Source of the DNA: an uncultured Bacteroidales bacterium
GTDB lineage: Bacteria; Bacteroidota; Bacteroidia; Bacteroidales; UBA932
Assembly: GCA_934693135.1 (NCBI GenBank)
Contig: CAKUVA010000043.1
Location: 1 to 8,716 of the forward strand
Length of the DNA stretch: 8,716 nucleotides
Reading direction: 5' to 3'
The position numbers and the translations under genes were made by a program. Shown piece by piece: positions 1 to 6,168 of this stretch. The first letter of the stretch is position 1, and each line of letters starts with the position of its first letter. The notes below the pieces were generated by a model. That model searched no databases. It was not told the DNA's origin and saw only the letters and a program-made list of their open reading frames with translations.

Positions 1-73
1 GGGGTGTGGCGCAGTTGGCTAGCGCATCTGGTTTGGGACCAGAGGGTCCTGTGTTCGAGTCACAGTACCCCGA
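1..73 (+). tRNA. tRNA-Pro, anticodon TGG, lacking its first base
   Basis: The fold is complete except at the 5' edge. The anticodon stem TCTGG/CCAGA encloses the loop TTTGGGA, so the anticodon is TGG (reads CCA and probably other proline codons). The T arm is CTGTG-TTCGAGT-CACAG. The 3' acceptor strand TACCCCG at 66-72 pairs with GGGGTG at 1-6 only if one C precedes the window, which matches the C1-G72 pair typical of bacterial tRNA-Pro. The discriminator is A73 and the CCA tail is not encoded. The gene is therefore cut by exactly one base at the window boundary and is otherwise normal. Confidence 0.96.
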
Positions 74-80
74 CTTCTTC

Positions 81-113
81 AAGAGAGACTTAAAATAAGT
101 CTCTCTTTTTTTT
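81..113 (+). terminator. Intrinsic terminator after tRNA-Pro
   Basis: A perfect 12-bp inverted repeat (81-92 with 96-107, AAGAGAGACTTA and its complement) encloses a 3-base loop and runs into a long T tract to 113. This is a textbook Rho-independent terminator 7 bases after the tRNA. It separates the tRNA transcript from the genes downstream. Confidence 0.93.
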
Positions 114-171
114 GTGTTTACCGGTATAAAATCATGGTATAATTGCCGGCAAAAATTTATTATATCAAACG

Positions 172-201
172 TTGTAAAATAAAAATTTAATCATATCTTT
201 G
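172..201 (+). promoter_or_regulatory. Bacteroidota-type promoter for the M23 pseudogene
   Basis: TTG at 172-174 and TATCTTTG at 194-201 match the Bacteroidota sigma-ABfr consensus (-33 TTTG/TTG, -7 TAnnTTTG) with a 19-base gap, which is the usual spacing. Transcription would start a few bases after 201, just ahead of the ATG at 223. Upstream, GGTATAA occurs twice as a direct repeat (123-129 and 136-142), flanked by CCGG at both ends. That could be an operator, but this is a guess. Confidence 0.7.
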
Positions 202-222
202 CGAAAATACATCGAATAGCCA

Positions 223-1382
223 ATGAGATCAAACCACATTCTTTTACTGACCTTATCTTTAGCGCTCTATTCATCGTGTTCTATAGAACCGACTGAAAAT
301 GAGTCTTCATCTTTGATGAAAAAACAAACCTATGACAAAGGCTTCTGACCAAGAATCAGTTTCATTGGGATCTCTCATAGACAGAGCCAAAGTTAAAGAA
401 GAAGATTTCAAGTCTTTCCATATAGTGCAAATACCATTTAAAGAAGAAACGAACACTTCACCTGTAATCCTTTCAGACACCTTGAAAAATAACTATAATG
501 CTGAAGACATTACAATGGTCAAGAAGTATCTTGTTTTAGTGAAAGACATTGAGACTTCCGAAGAGAAATCTATGGTGACGACATTTGTCCCCACTGCAAG
601 AAATATTGAGGAATATGGCGAGGACAGTTTCAGTTATTTGGACAAAAGCACATTTGAAGGCATTGTTATAAACAGCAAATATCGTAATACAGAAAGACCT
701 GGAATCCACCGCATATTTTTGGGACATATTGAAAGATACTACCACGAGAAGGCCTTGCTACAACAGCGAGAAAGGAATATATAACCCTTTGAAGAAGATG
801 TCAATAGCGTCTCCTGGTTGATCTGGATTGCGTGGAGGGACGTTCGGAATGGTCAGATGTCAAAATACGAAAAAACATAGCGGTATAGATTTATATGCAG
901 AAGAAGGAACTGAAGTATATGCTATGTTTGACGGAGTTATAGATAAATCAAAATATGTTATAGAACAACCAAATAAGGAGAAGAAAGAATACCCGGATGG
1001 TTATAATGGAGACACAAATGATGCAGGGAACAGAATATATATTAAAAGTAAGTATAAGGGAGACAATATTAGGTTAGGCTACTGCCATCTTCAAGCTGGG
1101 ACTCCAGTTGCTATTAACCCAAGGACGGGAAAGCCGTTTGCCCCGGGAGATGTGGTATATGCAGGTGAACTTGTAGCTTATACCGGGAGAACGGGTAATG
1201 CCTATAATGTAGAGAACAAACACTTGCATCTTACATATTATAAGAATTGGGTGTTAACCAACCCGGAAGAAATATTGAATGGAAAGGTTGATTGGAATGA
1301 GACCATGACCAAGGTCTTGACCGAAGGGCTGAAAGGCATTAAATGTGACTCCGAAAGACTTATTTTAGGCCTCATTGACTAA
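223..1382 (+). pseudogene. M23-family metallopeptidase lipoprotein, broken by two frameshifts and a stop
   Basis: The pieces read as one protein if three lesions are repaired. Segment 1 (from the ATG at 223) is a lipoprotein signal peptide with lipobox LYSSC; it hits TGA at 346. Segment 2 (open from 320 to the stop at 782-784) continues one frame further, and the shift falls at or near the six-A run 319-324. It holds an N-terminal domain I cannot name (IPFKEETNTSPVILSD, VTTFVPTARN). Segment 3 (frame open from about 774) continues GIYNPLKKM, is interrupted by TGA at 819-821, then runs to the stop at 1380-1382. It is the M23/LytM peptidase domain: GGTFGMVR, the zinc ligands of HSGID (HxxxD), GYCHL, and KHLHL (HxH). 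Such enzymes cut peptidoglycan cross-links, here presumably from a periplasmic lipoprotein. The zinc site is intact, but the export signal is out of frame, so the product is probably dead. Assembly errors in A runs could explain the shifts, though not the TGA. The promoter at 172-201 serves it. Confidence 0.82.
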
Positions 1383-1407
1383 CTATATAAATTATAAGAA
1401 TACAATT

Positions 1408-1524
1408 ATGAGACGCTTGTTATTAATCGTTATGTTGTGCTTCCTGCCAACGTTTTTATCTGCTCAGGAGATTACGGTCCCAGTACATATAGATGTAGAG
1501 GGGTTACACGGCTCTTTCATTTAA
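1408..1524 (+). pseudogene. Truncated secreted-protein gene: signal peptide stub of 38 codons
   Basis: The ATG at 1408 lies 25 bases after the M23 stop and opens a frame that looks like a standard Sec signal peptide: MRR, then a hydrophobic core LLLIVMLCFLPTFL, then the signal peptidase I site SAQ followed by EITVPVHIDVEG. It stops with TAA at 1522-1524, leaving under 20 mature residues. The close spacing suggests cotranscription with the M23 gene. I read it as the 5' end of a longer gene whose body was lost; the last few codons (LHGSFI) may already be foreign sequence. A genuine small secreted peptide is possible but less likely given the decay on both sides. No family is recognisable. Confidence 0.55.
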
Positions 1525-1552
1525 CGTAGAAGTAATGATATATTGCTCCTTC

Positions 1553-1584
1553 CCCGATTCATTGCGAATCGGGTATTTCTTTTT
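1553..1584 (+). terminator. Intrinsic terminator downstream of the signal-peptide stub
   Basis: CCCGATTC (1553-1560) and GAATCGGG (1566-1573) form a perfect 8-bp stem with a 5-base loop, followed by the T-rich tail TATTTCTTTTT. It would end transcription coming from the M23 pseudogene and the 38-codon stub. Confidence 0.8.
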
Positions 1585-1607
1585 ATTTCTGTATGTCAGA
1601 CAGTTAT

Positions 1608-1630
1608 GATTTTATCAAAATCTGTTTTTT
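1608..1630 (+). terminator. Possible weak A/T hairpin terminator
   Basis: GATTTT (1608-1613) and AAAATC (1617-1622) pair around a 3-base loop and are followed by TGTTTTTT. The stem is short and mostly A-T, so this is only a candidate. It lies between the strong terminator at 1553 and the transposase fragment. Apart from these two hairpins I see nothing in 1525-1704. Confidence 0.3.
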
Positions 1631-1704
1631 ATAGAAGAAAATGTAAAAGTCCGGTAAAGTCCATTGATGCCATCCTCATGAGTTAGGACATCCCCTTTCT
1701 CGTG

Positions 1705-2150
1705 TCATCCCTCTTTTTTACGGAGGCCTTTCCATATAGAGAACAGCGAGTGTACAATTCTTTGTATGGTATCAAGGTTTCTGGCGGCTTTTGCCGACTT
1801 GCGTTTTATCCGGTCCTGCAGTAGATTGCAGTCCAGTGTCCAGTGCATGCTTTCTATTGACCAGTGATTGCGTACCAATGAGCCCAACGTCGGCGTGTCT
1901 GTTGGAAGACTGCTCACATACAGTCTCTTCTTGGCGGTCCGTGTGTCGGACGACTTCTTTACCGTGTCGGATTCGTATTCTATGACCGTCATGTTCCCTT
2001 CCCATTTTTCCTTGCAGGCTATGATGTCAAGGTCGTCATAGATACGATAGGTTCTGGTTTCGATTCTGCCGTGCCCGAGTTCCGGTCCCTCCGTGTAGGA
2101 ATACACGGGAGATAGCCCTTTGAGTTTGTCTTCCGCCCAAGCCATGCTGG
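1705..2150 (-). pseudogene. ISAs1-family transposase, 3' fragment
   Basis: About the last 145 residues of the frame resemble the C-terminal half of ISAs1-family (DDE) transposases: GHGRIETRTYRIYDDLD, RLYVSSLPTD, then NHWSIES-MHWTLD, which carries the catalytic Glu of the DDE triad, and a final RIVHSLFSIWKG. The half bearing the two catalytic Asp residues and the usual DGK motif is missing, and the C terminus (WKGLRKKEG) also looks short. The fragment is therefore inactive. The open frame continues upstream to a TTG at 2298, but those roughly 50 extra residues do not look like transposase, and the opposite strand there reads as a convincing protein tail. I therefore place the IS boundary near 2145-2165. 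I see no clear terminal inverted repeats. Confidence 0.8.
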
Positions 2151-2160
2151 AACTGGTTAA

Positions 2161-2343
2161 AACAGGGCGGCACATTTGATCCGCTGCTATCATTTGTCTT
2201 TCGACCTCGGAAACAGCACGTTCACGGTCAATAATGACATGTTCACCGAAAAAGATTTGTTTGTATTGTTCAATAAATTTACTTTTACTCCCGAACAAGT
2301 GATCACTATTCAGAATGAACTTGAAGTTTATGCAATATCATAG
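2161..2343 (+). pseudogene. 3' remnant of an unidentified protein gene abutting the IS fragment
   Basis: Between the in-frame TAA at 2158-2160 and the TAG at 2341-2343 the + strand reads 60 residues plus stop with strong protein character, including the stretches SFDLGNSTFTVNNDMF, TEKDLFVLFNKFTFTP and EQVITIQNELEVYAIS. No plausible start codon exists: the only ATG is at 2248, deep inside. It therefore appears to be the C-terminal end of a gene whose front was replaced by the ISAs1 piece. It ends 31 bases before the lipoprotein start at 2375, so it was probably the preceding gene of that operon. It may be the tail of the gene whose signal peptide survives at 1408. The family is unrecognised. 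Confidence 0.6.
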
Positions 2344-2374
2344 ACGGAATTTAAAGTGTTTAAAAATTAATGAG

Positions 2375-3703
2375 ATGAACAGACTAATTGTATCTTTAAT
2401 CCTCTGTGGAGGCGCTCTTGTCTATTCTTGTACGAAAGAACAGACATCGACAATATTGCCTTTAGAGCAGCATTTGAACACAAAACCACTTAGATTCTCA
2501 TCAGAGGATGAACTGGTTGAGGCAATTAATGAAAACAAGAATGATACTTATCAGACAAAATCATCATCTGACTTTAAGTCTTATTATCAGACAGTTATGC
2601 AAGAAGATGATTATGATGATAGACCGAATGCAATTTTAAGCGATGCATTTGGCTCAATATTGAATCCAGATGGCGAAGTAGTTTATGGCTCGACATTGAT
2701 CAAAGTTGGAAAGGAAGGGATTTTCTATGGACCGGAAGCTGACAGCTTAAAGATTCGTGATATCGCATCTCAGTCAGCGATAGCCAAATTGTGTAGAGAA
2801 GCAGTGTGCCCGTATATTTCTAAAGAAACTACATCCTATGCGATTGATGGACTTGATGGTATTTATGCTATAGATACTTTCGGATATATTGCAGGCATTA
2901 ATACTACTGCAGAAGAAGATGTGCCATTTGTTTCAACGAAAGTTTATGTTGATGGTACTTTTCAGGAGATAAACACAAACGCCAATCTGTTGTTTGGTGG
3001 GACCGGCATGGCCGCTGATTGGAGTAAAGATTTTGTGAAACCGAAATCAGGAAGCCAGAAAGTCAAGTTCAGTGATAAGAAACACTGCAATGATACCAAA
3101 ATGTATCAACAACATTATGGGGTAGATAGTGATGATGGAATTAAGACGAAAACGATGAAAAAACGTTTAGGTACTATATGGGATAAAGTAAATAATCCAC
3201 TTGAGGCTGGGATAAAAAACATCAGTCTATATGTGCAGGCTAATTTCGCAGCATGTAAAAATGATGATATATGCCACATGACGTTTGCTGGAAGAGAATA
3301 TGACGTATATGTTGAACAGTCCCGATCACGCTCATCTAACTGGGCCATTGGGTTAAGCAATGCTTCTGTTATTTCAGAAATTTCCAAAGGAAAAAAATTT
3401 GCAACGGATAATAATATTAGCATTGTTCCATCGGCTGTAATGTTTGTACTCAGTAATGATGCCGCAGTTGTTCGTTTTGAGGATAAATATAGATACGAAA
3501 GCAACAACAGTGTTATGATAATAAAATGGAGAACTCCTTTTGGCGGGACTTTTGCAGCAAAAAATTCACATATGAATGGAAATTGGAAAGAAGCTGGAAT
3601 TTTCCATGTTGAGAAACTGGATGCTTATGCATGTTCTATCAGAGGTGATGTCAAGAAAGGTACTATGATGCATTATACATATCAAGATAATGGTTCAAAA
3701 TAG
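2375..3703 (+). CDS. Lipoprotein of unknown function (442 aa)
   Basis: I take the ATG at 2375, although the frame opens at 2315, because only this start puts a proper signal peptide at the front (MNRLIVSLILCGGALVYSC) and because 2315-2343 belongs to the preceding gene remnant. The lipobox LVYSC puts the lipidated Cys at residue 19; the following TKEQ is charged, as in Bacteroidota lipoproteins sent to the outer membrane or surface. The early mature part (FSSEDELVEAINENK, then AFGSILNPDGEVVYGSTLIKVGKEGIFYG) resembles an N-terminal pattern seen in many Bacteroides lipoproteins of DUF4848-like type; I recall this from memory and have not checked it. The C-terminal 200 residues carry several Cys (KHCND, AACKNDDIC, YACS) and look beta-rich, with no catalytic motif I can name. 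It is probably cotranscribed with the barrel protein 6 bases downstream. The function is unknown. Confidence 0.88.
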   Translation: MNRLIVSLILCGGALVYSCTKEQTSTILPLEQHLNTKPLRFSSEDELVEAINENKNDTYQTKSSSDFKSYYQTVMQEDDYDDRPNAILSDAFGSILNPDGEVVYGSTLIKVGKEGIFYGPEADSLKIRDIASQSAIAKLCREAVCPYISKETTSYAIDGLDGIYAIDTFGYIAGINTTAEEDVPFVSTKVYVDGTFQEINTNANLLFGGTGMAADWSKDFVKPKSGSQKVKFSDKKHCNDTKMYQQHYGVDSDDGIKTKTMKKRLGTIWDKVNNPLEAGIKNISLYVQANFAACKNDDICHMTFAGREYDVYVEQSRSRSSNWAIGLSNASVISEISKGKKFATDNNISIVPSAVMFVLSNDAAVVRFEDKYRYESNNSVMIIKWRTPFGGTFAAKNSHMNGNWKEAGIFHVEKLDAYACSIRGDVKKGTMMHYTYQDNGSK

Positions 3704-3709
3704 TTGGTT

Positions 3710-4285
3710 ATGAAAAAGTTTTTTACTTGTTTGTTGATGGCAATATTATTTTCAATAGGCCTTATTGCCTCCAGTGCTACAGATGGCAGTGAAGACAAAA
3801 TTCTATTCCAAAGCGGCTATGGGTATTCATGGATTCATAATAAGGTAAACGGGTTTAATACTGAGCAGTCGATATCATATCTTCCTTTTAAACATTGGAG
3901 TTTTGGGGTTGAAGTCGGTTTAGGAAAAGGAAATAAAGACAAGTCGGAAATGGAAAATACGTTCATGTCGAAACGAATATATTCATATTTATCCGTAGGA
4001 CCGTTAGTTTCATATTTCCCCATAAGGACATGTCATCACAATGTATATATCTCTGCCAGCGTAAATTATATGCATGATGAGGAGGAAAATCTTTTGGGTA
4101 CCTCCGGCAATGAAAAAGTAACTCAATATTGGATGTCGTTCAAGAATGATCATATTGCACCAAGTTTGGCTTTAGGATACTATTACGATGTGTATAAAGG
4201 TTTTGGCATAGGAGTAAAAGCAAAAGGAACATACTGCAATGACATTCGACTTACAATGCTTTTCAATATGTCATTTTCTTTCTGA
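3710..4285 (+). CDS. Small outer-membrane beta-barrel protein
   Basis: The product has 191 residues. The ATG at 3710 is preferred over the TTG at 3704, which would add only two residues; either way it begins within 6 bases of the lipoprotein stop, so translation is probably coupled. The N terminus is a Sec signal peptide (MKKFFTCLLMAILFSIGLIASSA). The rest has the alternating, aromatic-rich pattern of a small barrel: FGVEVGLGKGN, YSYLSVGPLVSYFP, VYISASVNYMHD, APSLALGYYYDVYKGFGIGVKAKG. It ends NMSFSF; a C-terminal Phe is the usual barrel-assembly signal. It belongs to the broad outer-membrane beta-barrel (OMP_b-brl-like) group, with roughly eight strands predicted by eye. It could anchor or partner the lipoprotein made from the same transcript. 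The specific substrate or role is unknown. Confidence 0.82.
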   Translation: MKKFFTCLLMAILFSIGLIASSATDGSEDKILFQSGYGYSWIHNKVNGFNTEQSISYLPFKHWSFGVEVGLGKGNKDKSEMENTFMSKRIYSYLSVGPLVSYFPIRTCHHNVYISASVNYMHDEEENLLGTSGNEKVTQYWMSFKNDHIAPSLALGYYYDVYKGFGIGVKAKGTYCNDIRLTMLFNMSFSF

Positions 4286-4292
4286 TATCATT

Positions 4293-4321
4293 AGGCTGCA
4301 GTTTTATGCGGCCTGATTTTT
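4293..4321 (+). terminator. Intrinsic terminator between the barrel gene and the histidine kinase
   Basis: AGGCTGCA (4293-4300) and TGCGGCCT (4307-4314) form an 8-bp stem with one T-G wobble and a 6-base loop, followed by GATTTTT. It ends the lipoprotein/barrel transcript, so the two-component genes either have their own promoter in this 48-base gap (none is obvious) or rely on read-through. Confidence 0.75.
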
Positions 4322-4333
4322 AACTATAGAAAT

Positions 4334-5371
4334 ATGACTTTGCCGCTGAAGAAATATGTATGTTTGCATGCTACTATCCTGTTCTTGGCAATCATATATG
4401 GGATAATGTATCTCATGTTAGTGGATGGATGGTACTCATATTATGACGTCAAGGAATTCCTGCAAACAATTCCTGGTGGTGTTTTCGGAAGACTGGGCTT
4501 GATGATTCTTTTGGTGGAGTTATCAATGCTTTCTATAGATCTGCTTCATTGGGTGATGCAACGGTTTTTGTCAGGATTCCCAATGTTGATCGTAGTAGTT
4601 GTGGTGCAGTCTGTCGTTAATTTTGGGCTATGCGACATCGTGTCAAATATTTATGACGAGCTATATCTATCTGTATCAGATGTTTACTGGAGGGTTATGT
4701 TTACAAATTCATTGCTTGTATCGATAGCTTCGTTGATGTATATTATTCTTAGATATATAGGAAAACTCAGGATAGAACAGAGAAAACTTATTATTGACAA
4801 TCTTTCGACTCAGACAGATAATCATTTCATCTTTAACTGTTTCGGTACATTAAAAGAATTGGTCGATACGAATTCTGAAAATACAGGAGTGTTTTTAGAA
4901 AATTTCTCTGATATGTACAGATTCATTTTGACCATAGGGAAACAGACTTATGTTACGGTAACGGAAGAACTGAAGTTCGTAGAGAACTATATATATCTTA
5001 TTCATGTTCGTTTTCCTAATATTGTCGTTGATATAGAAAATAAGTCGATAAAGAATAATTATACATATATATTGCCTATGGCCTTGCAGATGTTGGTAAG
5101 AAATGCAGTCATGCATAATGGCAATGGTGTGGGTGAAAACAGATTGAGGATAACGATATCTATAAATGATAAAGAAATTACAGTTTCCAATAACAGGATA
5201 CCATTGGTTTCCCCGATATATAGTACTGGAATTGGATTGGTAAATATAAAGGAACGATACAAATTGTATGCACACAAGGATATTGTCATAAAAGAAAGTC
5301 CTACGAATTTTTCAGTGACTATACCTGTTTTATATATGGAAGACTTGAATGATGAAAGTATTGGTAATTGA
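4334..5371 (+). CDS. LytS/YehU-type sensor histidine kinase (His_kinase family)
   Basis: Four hydrophobic segments (about residues 9-30, 50-72, 81-104 and 120-142) form an inner-membrane sensor with no large periplasmic domain. A short linker leads to the His_kinase domain (PF06580 type). The phosphoacceptor is His164 in DNHFIFN (canonical NPHFLFN). The domain continues through YRFIL, VTVTEELKFVENYIYL and the N-box LQMLVRNAVMHN (Asn257), and ends in the G-box STGIGLVNIKERY (residues 297-309). It would phosphorylate the response regulator that starts inside its last codons. The acceptor His and the nucleotide-binding Asn and Gly residues are kept, but several positions usually conserved are changed: Pro before His is Asn, and LQPLVEN is LQMLVRN. 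The start at 4334 follows the terminator directly; no Shine-Dalgarno is visible, as is usual in this phylum. The signal sensed is unknown. Confidence 0.93.
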   Translation: MTLPLKKYVCLHATILFLAIIYGIMYLMLVDGWYSYYDVKEFLQTIPGGVFGRLGLMILLVELSMLSIDLLHWVMQRFLSGFPMLIVVVVVQSVVNFGLCDIVSNIYDELYLSVSDVYWRVMFTNSLLVSIASLMYIILRYIGKLRIEQRKLIIDNLSTQTDNHFIFNCFGTLKELVDTNSENTGVFLENFSDMYRFILTIGKQTYVTVTEELKFVENYIYLIHVRFPNIVVDIENKSIKNNYTYILPMALQMLVRNAVMHNGNGVGENRLRITISINDKEITVSNNRIPLVSPIYSTGIGLVNIKERYKLYAHKDIVIKESPTNFSVTIPVLYMEDLNDESIGN

Positions 5372-6086
5372 AGATGAAAAATTGATTGCGCAGTCAATGT
5401 TGACTATGCTATATAATATCAATCCTAATCTTGAACTTTTTTCAACACGGTCAATAAAGGACTCAGAAGCTTTTTTGCGGTTGCATTCTGATATTGATTG
5501 TATTTTTGCAGATATTCGTCTGTCAGATGGGATGTCATTTGCCATTTTCGATAAGATAAATACTGATGCTGCTGTAATATTCACGACCTCTTATGATGAA
5601 TATGCCATAAAGGCTTTTGATTATAATTGTATAGGTTATCTTTTGAAGCCAGTCAAAGAAGAGTGCCTAAGGAAAATGTTGGAAAAGTTTCAGTTATATA
5701 GGTACCGTCCAGAGCAAATGAAGGACATAAACACTATCGCAGAATATCGTAAGCGATTGTTTTTGGAGAAGGGGGACAATACTATAATTGCAGCAGTGGA
5801 TGAAATTGTATATTTTTTCACTGAACAAGGATATACGAGAGTCTATCTTAAAGATGGTTCAGTCGCTGGATTAGATGAGTCTTTGTTGAAAATTATGACT
5901 GGACTTAATCCCAACATATTTTTCCGAGTGAATAGACAAACGATCGTGAATGTTGACTATATTGCTGGTATTCATAATGGCATATTCCGTGATAGTAGTA
6001 TTTGGCTTAAGAGCCCATTTGCTAGAACAAAGATAAGACTATCATCAGATAAAAAGAATGAGTTGACGGAGTTGCTGAATAGATAG
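5349..6086 (+). CDS. LytTR-family response regulator
   Basis: The gene starts 23 bases before the kinase stop, so the two form a cognate, translationally coupled pair. Residues 1-115 are a CheY-like receiver: acidic pair ED at 8-9, phosphoacceptor Asp55 in FADIRLSDG, the conserved Thr in IFTTSYDEYAIKAFDY (about residue 80), and Lys100 in YLLKP. Residues 135-243 are a LytTR DNA-binding domain, shown by EIVYFFTEQGYTRVYLKDG and NIFFRVNRQTIVNVDYIAGI (the FxRxHRxxxVN-like element, with Asn for His). It should bind paired direct repeats upstream of target promoters. The start could be either ATG of the tandem ATGATG at 5349 or 5352. Targets are not evident; the lipoprotein/barrel genes upstream and the galactosidase downstream are the adjacent candidates. 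Confidence 0.95.
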   Translation: MMKVLVIEDEKLIAQSMLTMLYNINPNLELFSTRSIKDSEAFLRLHSDIDCIFADIRLSDGMSFAIFDKINTDAAVIFTTSYDEYAIKAFDYNCIGYLLKPVKEECLRKMLEKFQLYRYRPEQMKDINTIAEYRKRLFLEKGDNTIIAAVDEIVYFFTEQGYTRVYLKDGSVAGLDESLLKIMTGLNPNIFFRVNRQTIVNVDYIAGIHNGIFRDSSIWLKSPFARTKIRLSSDKKNELTELLNR

Positions 6087-6168
6087 CTTTGTAATACGAA
6101 ACCTTAAGCATTGTGCGATAAATTGTTCGAAAAATCCGTATATTTATGGCAGAAACTAATATATCCGA

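Noticed and set aside
51..73. Search for a second copy of the tRNA 3' end as an attachment site
   Set aside because: I found no direct repeat of this stretch elsewhere in the window, so no att site can be claimed.
316..325. A AAA AAC slippery heptamer, suggesting programmed frameshifting in the M23 gene
   Set aside because: The downstream frame is +1 relative to the leader frame, whereas this heptamer promotes -1 slippage, and a further frameshift and a stop follow. Decay or sequencing error fits better.
819..821. TGA as a recoded sense codon
   Set aside because: TGA acts as a normal stop for other genes here (for example the barrel gene at 4283 and the kinase at 5369), and the same gene carries frameshifts.
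6113..6146. Promoter for the galactosidase (TATATTTA at 6139-6146)
   Set aside because: The -7 box lacks the final G and the TTG candidates sit 13 or 23 bases away instead of about 19-20, so the match is too weak.
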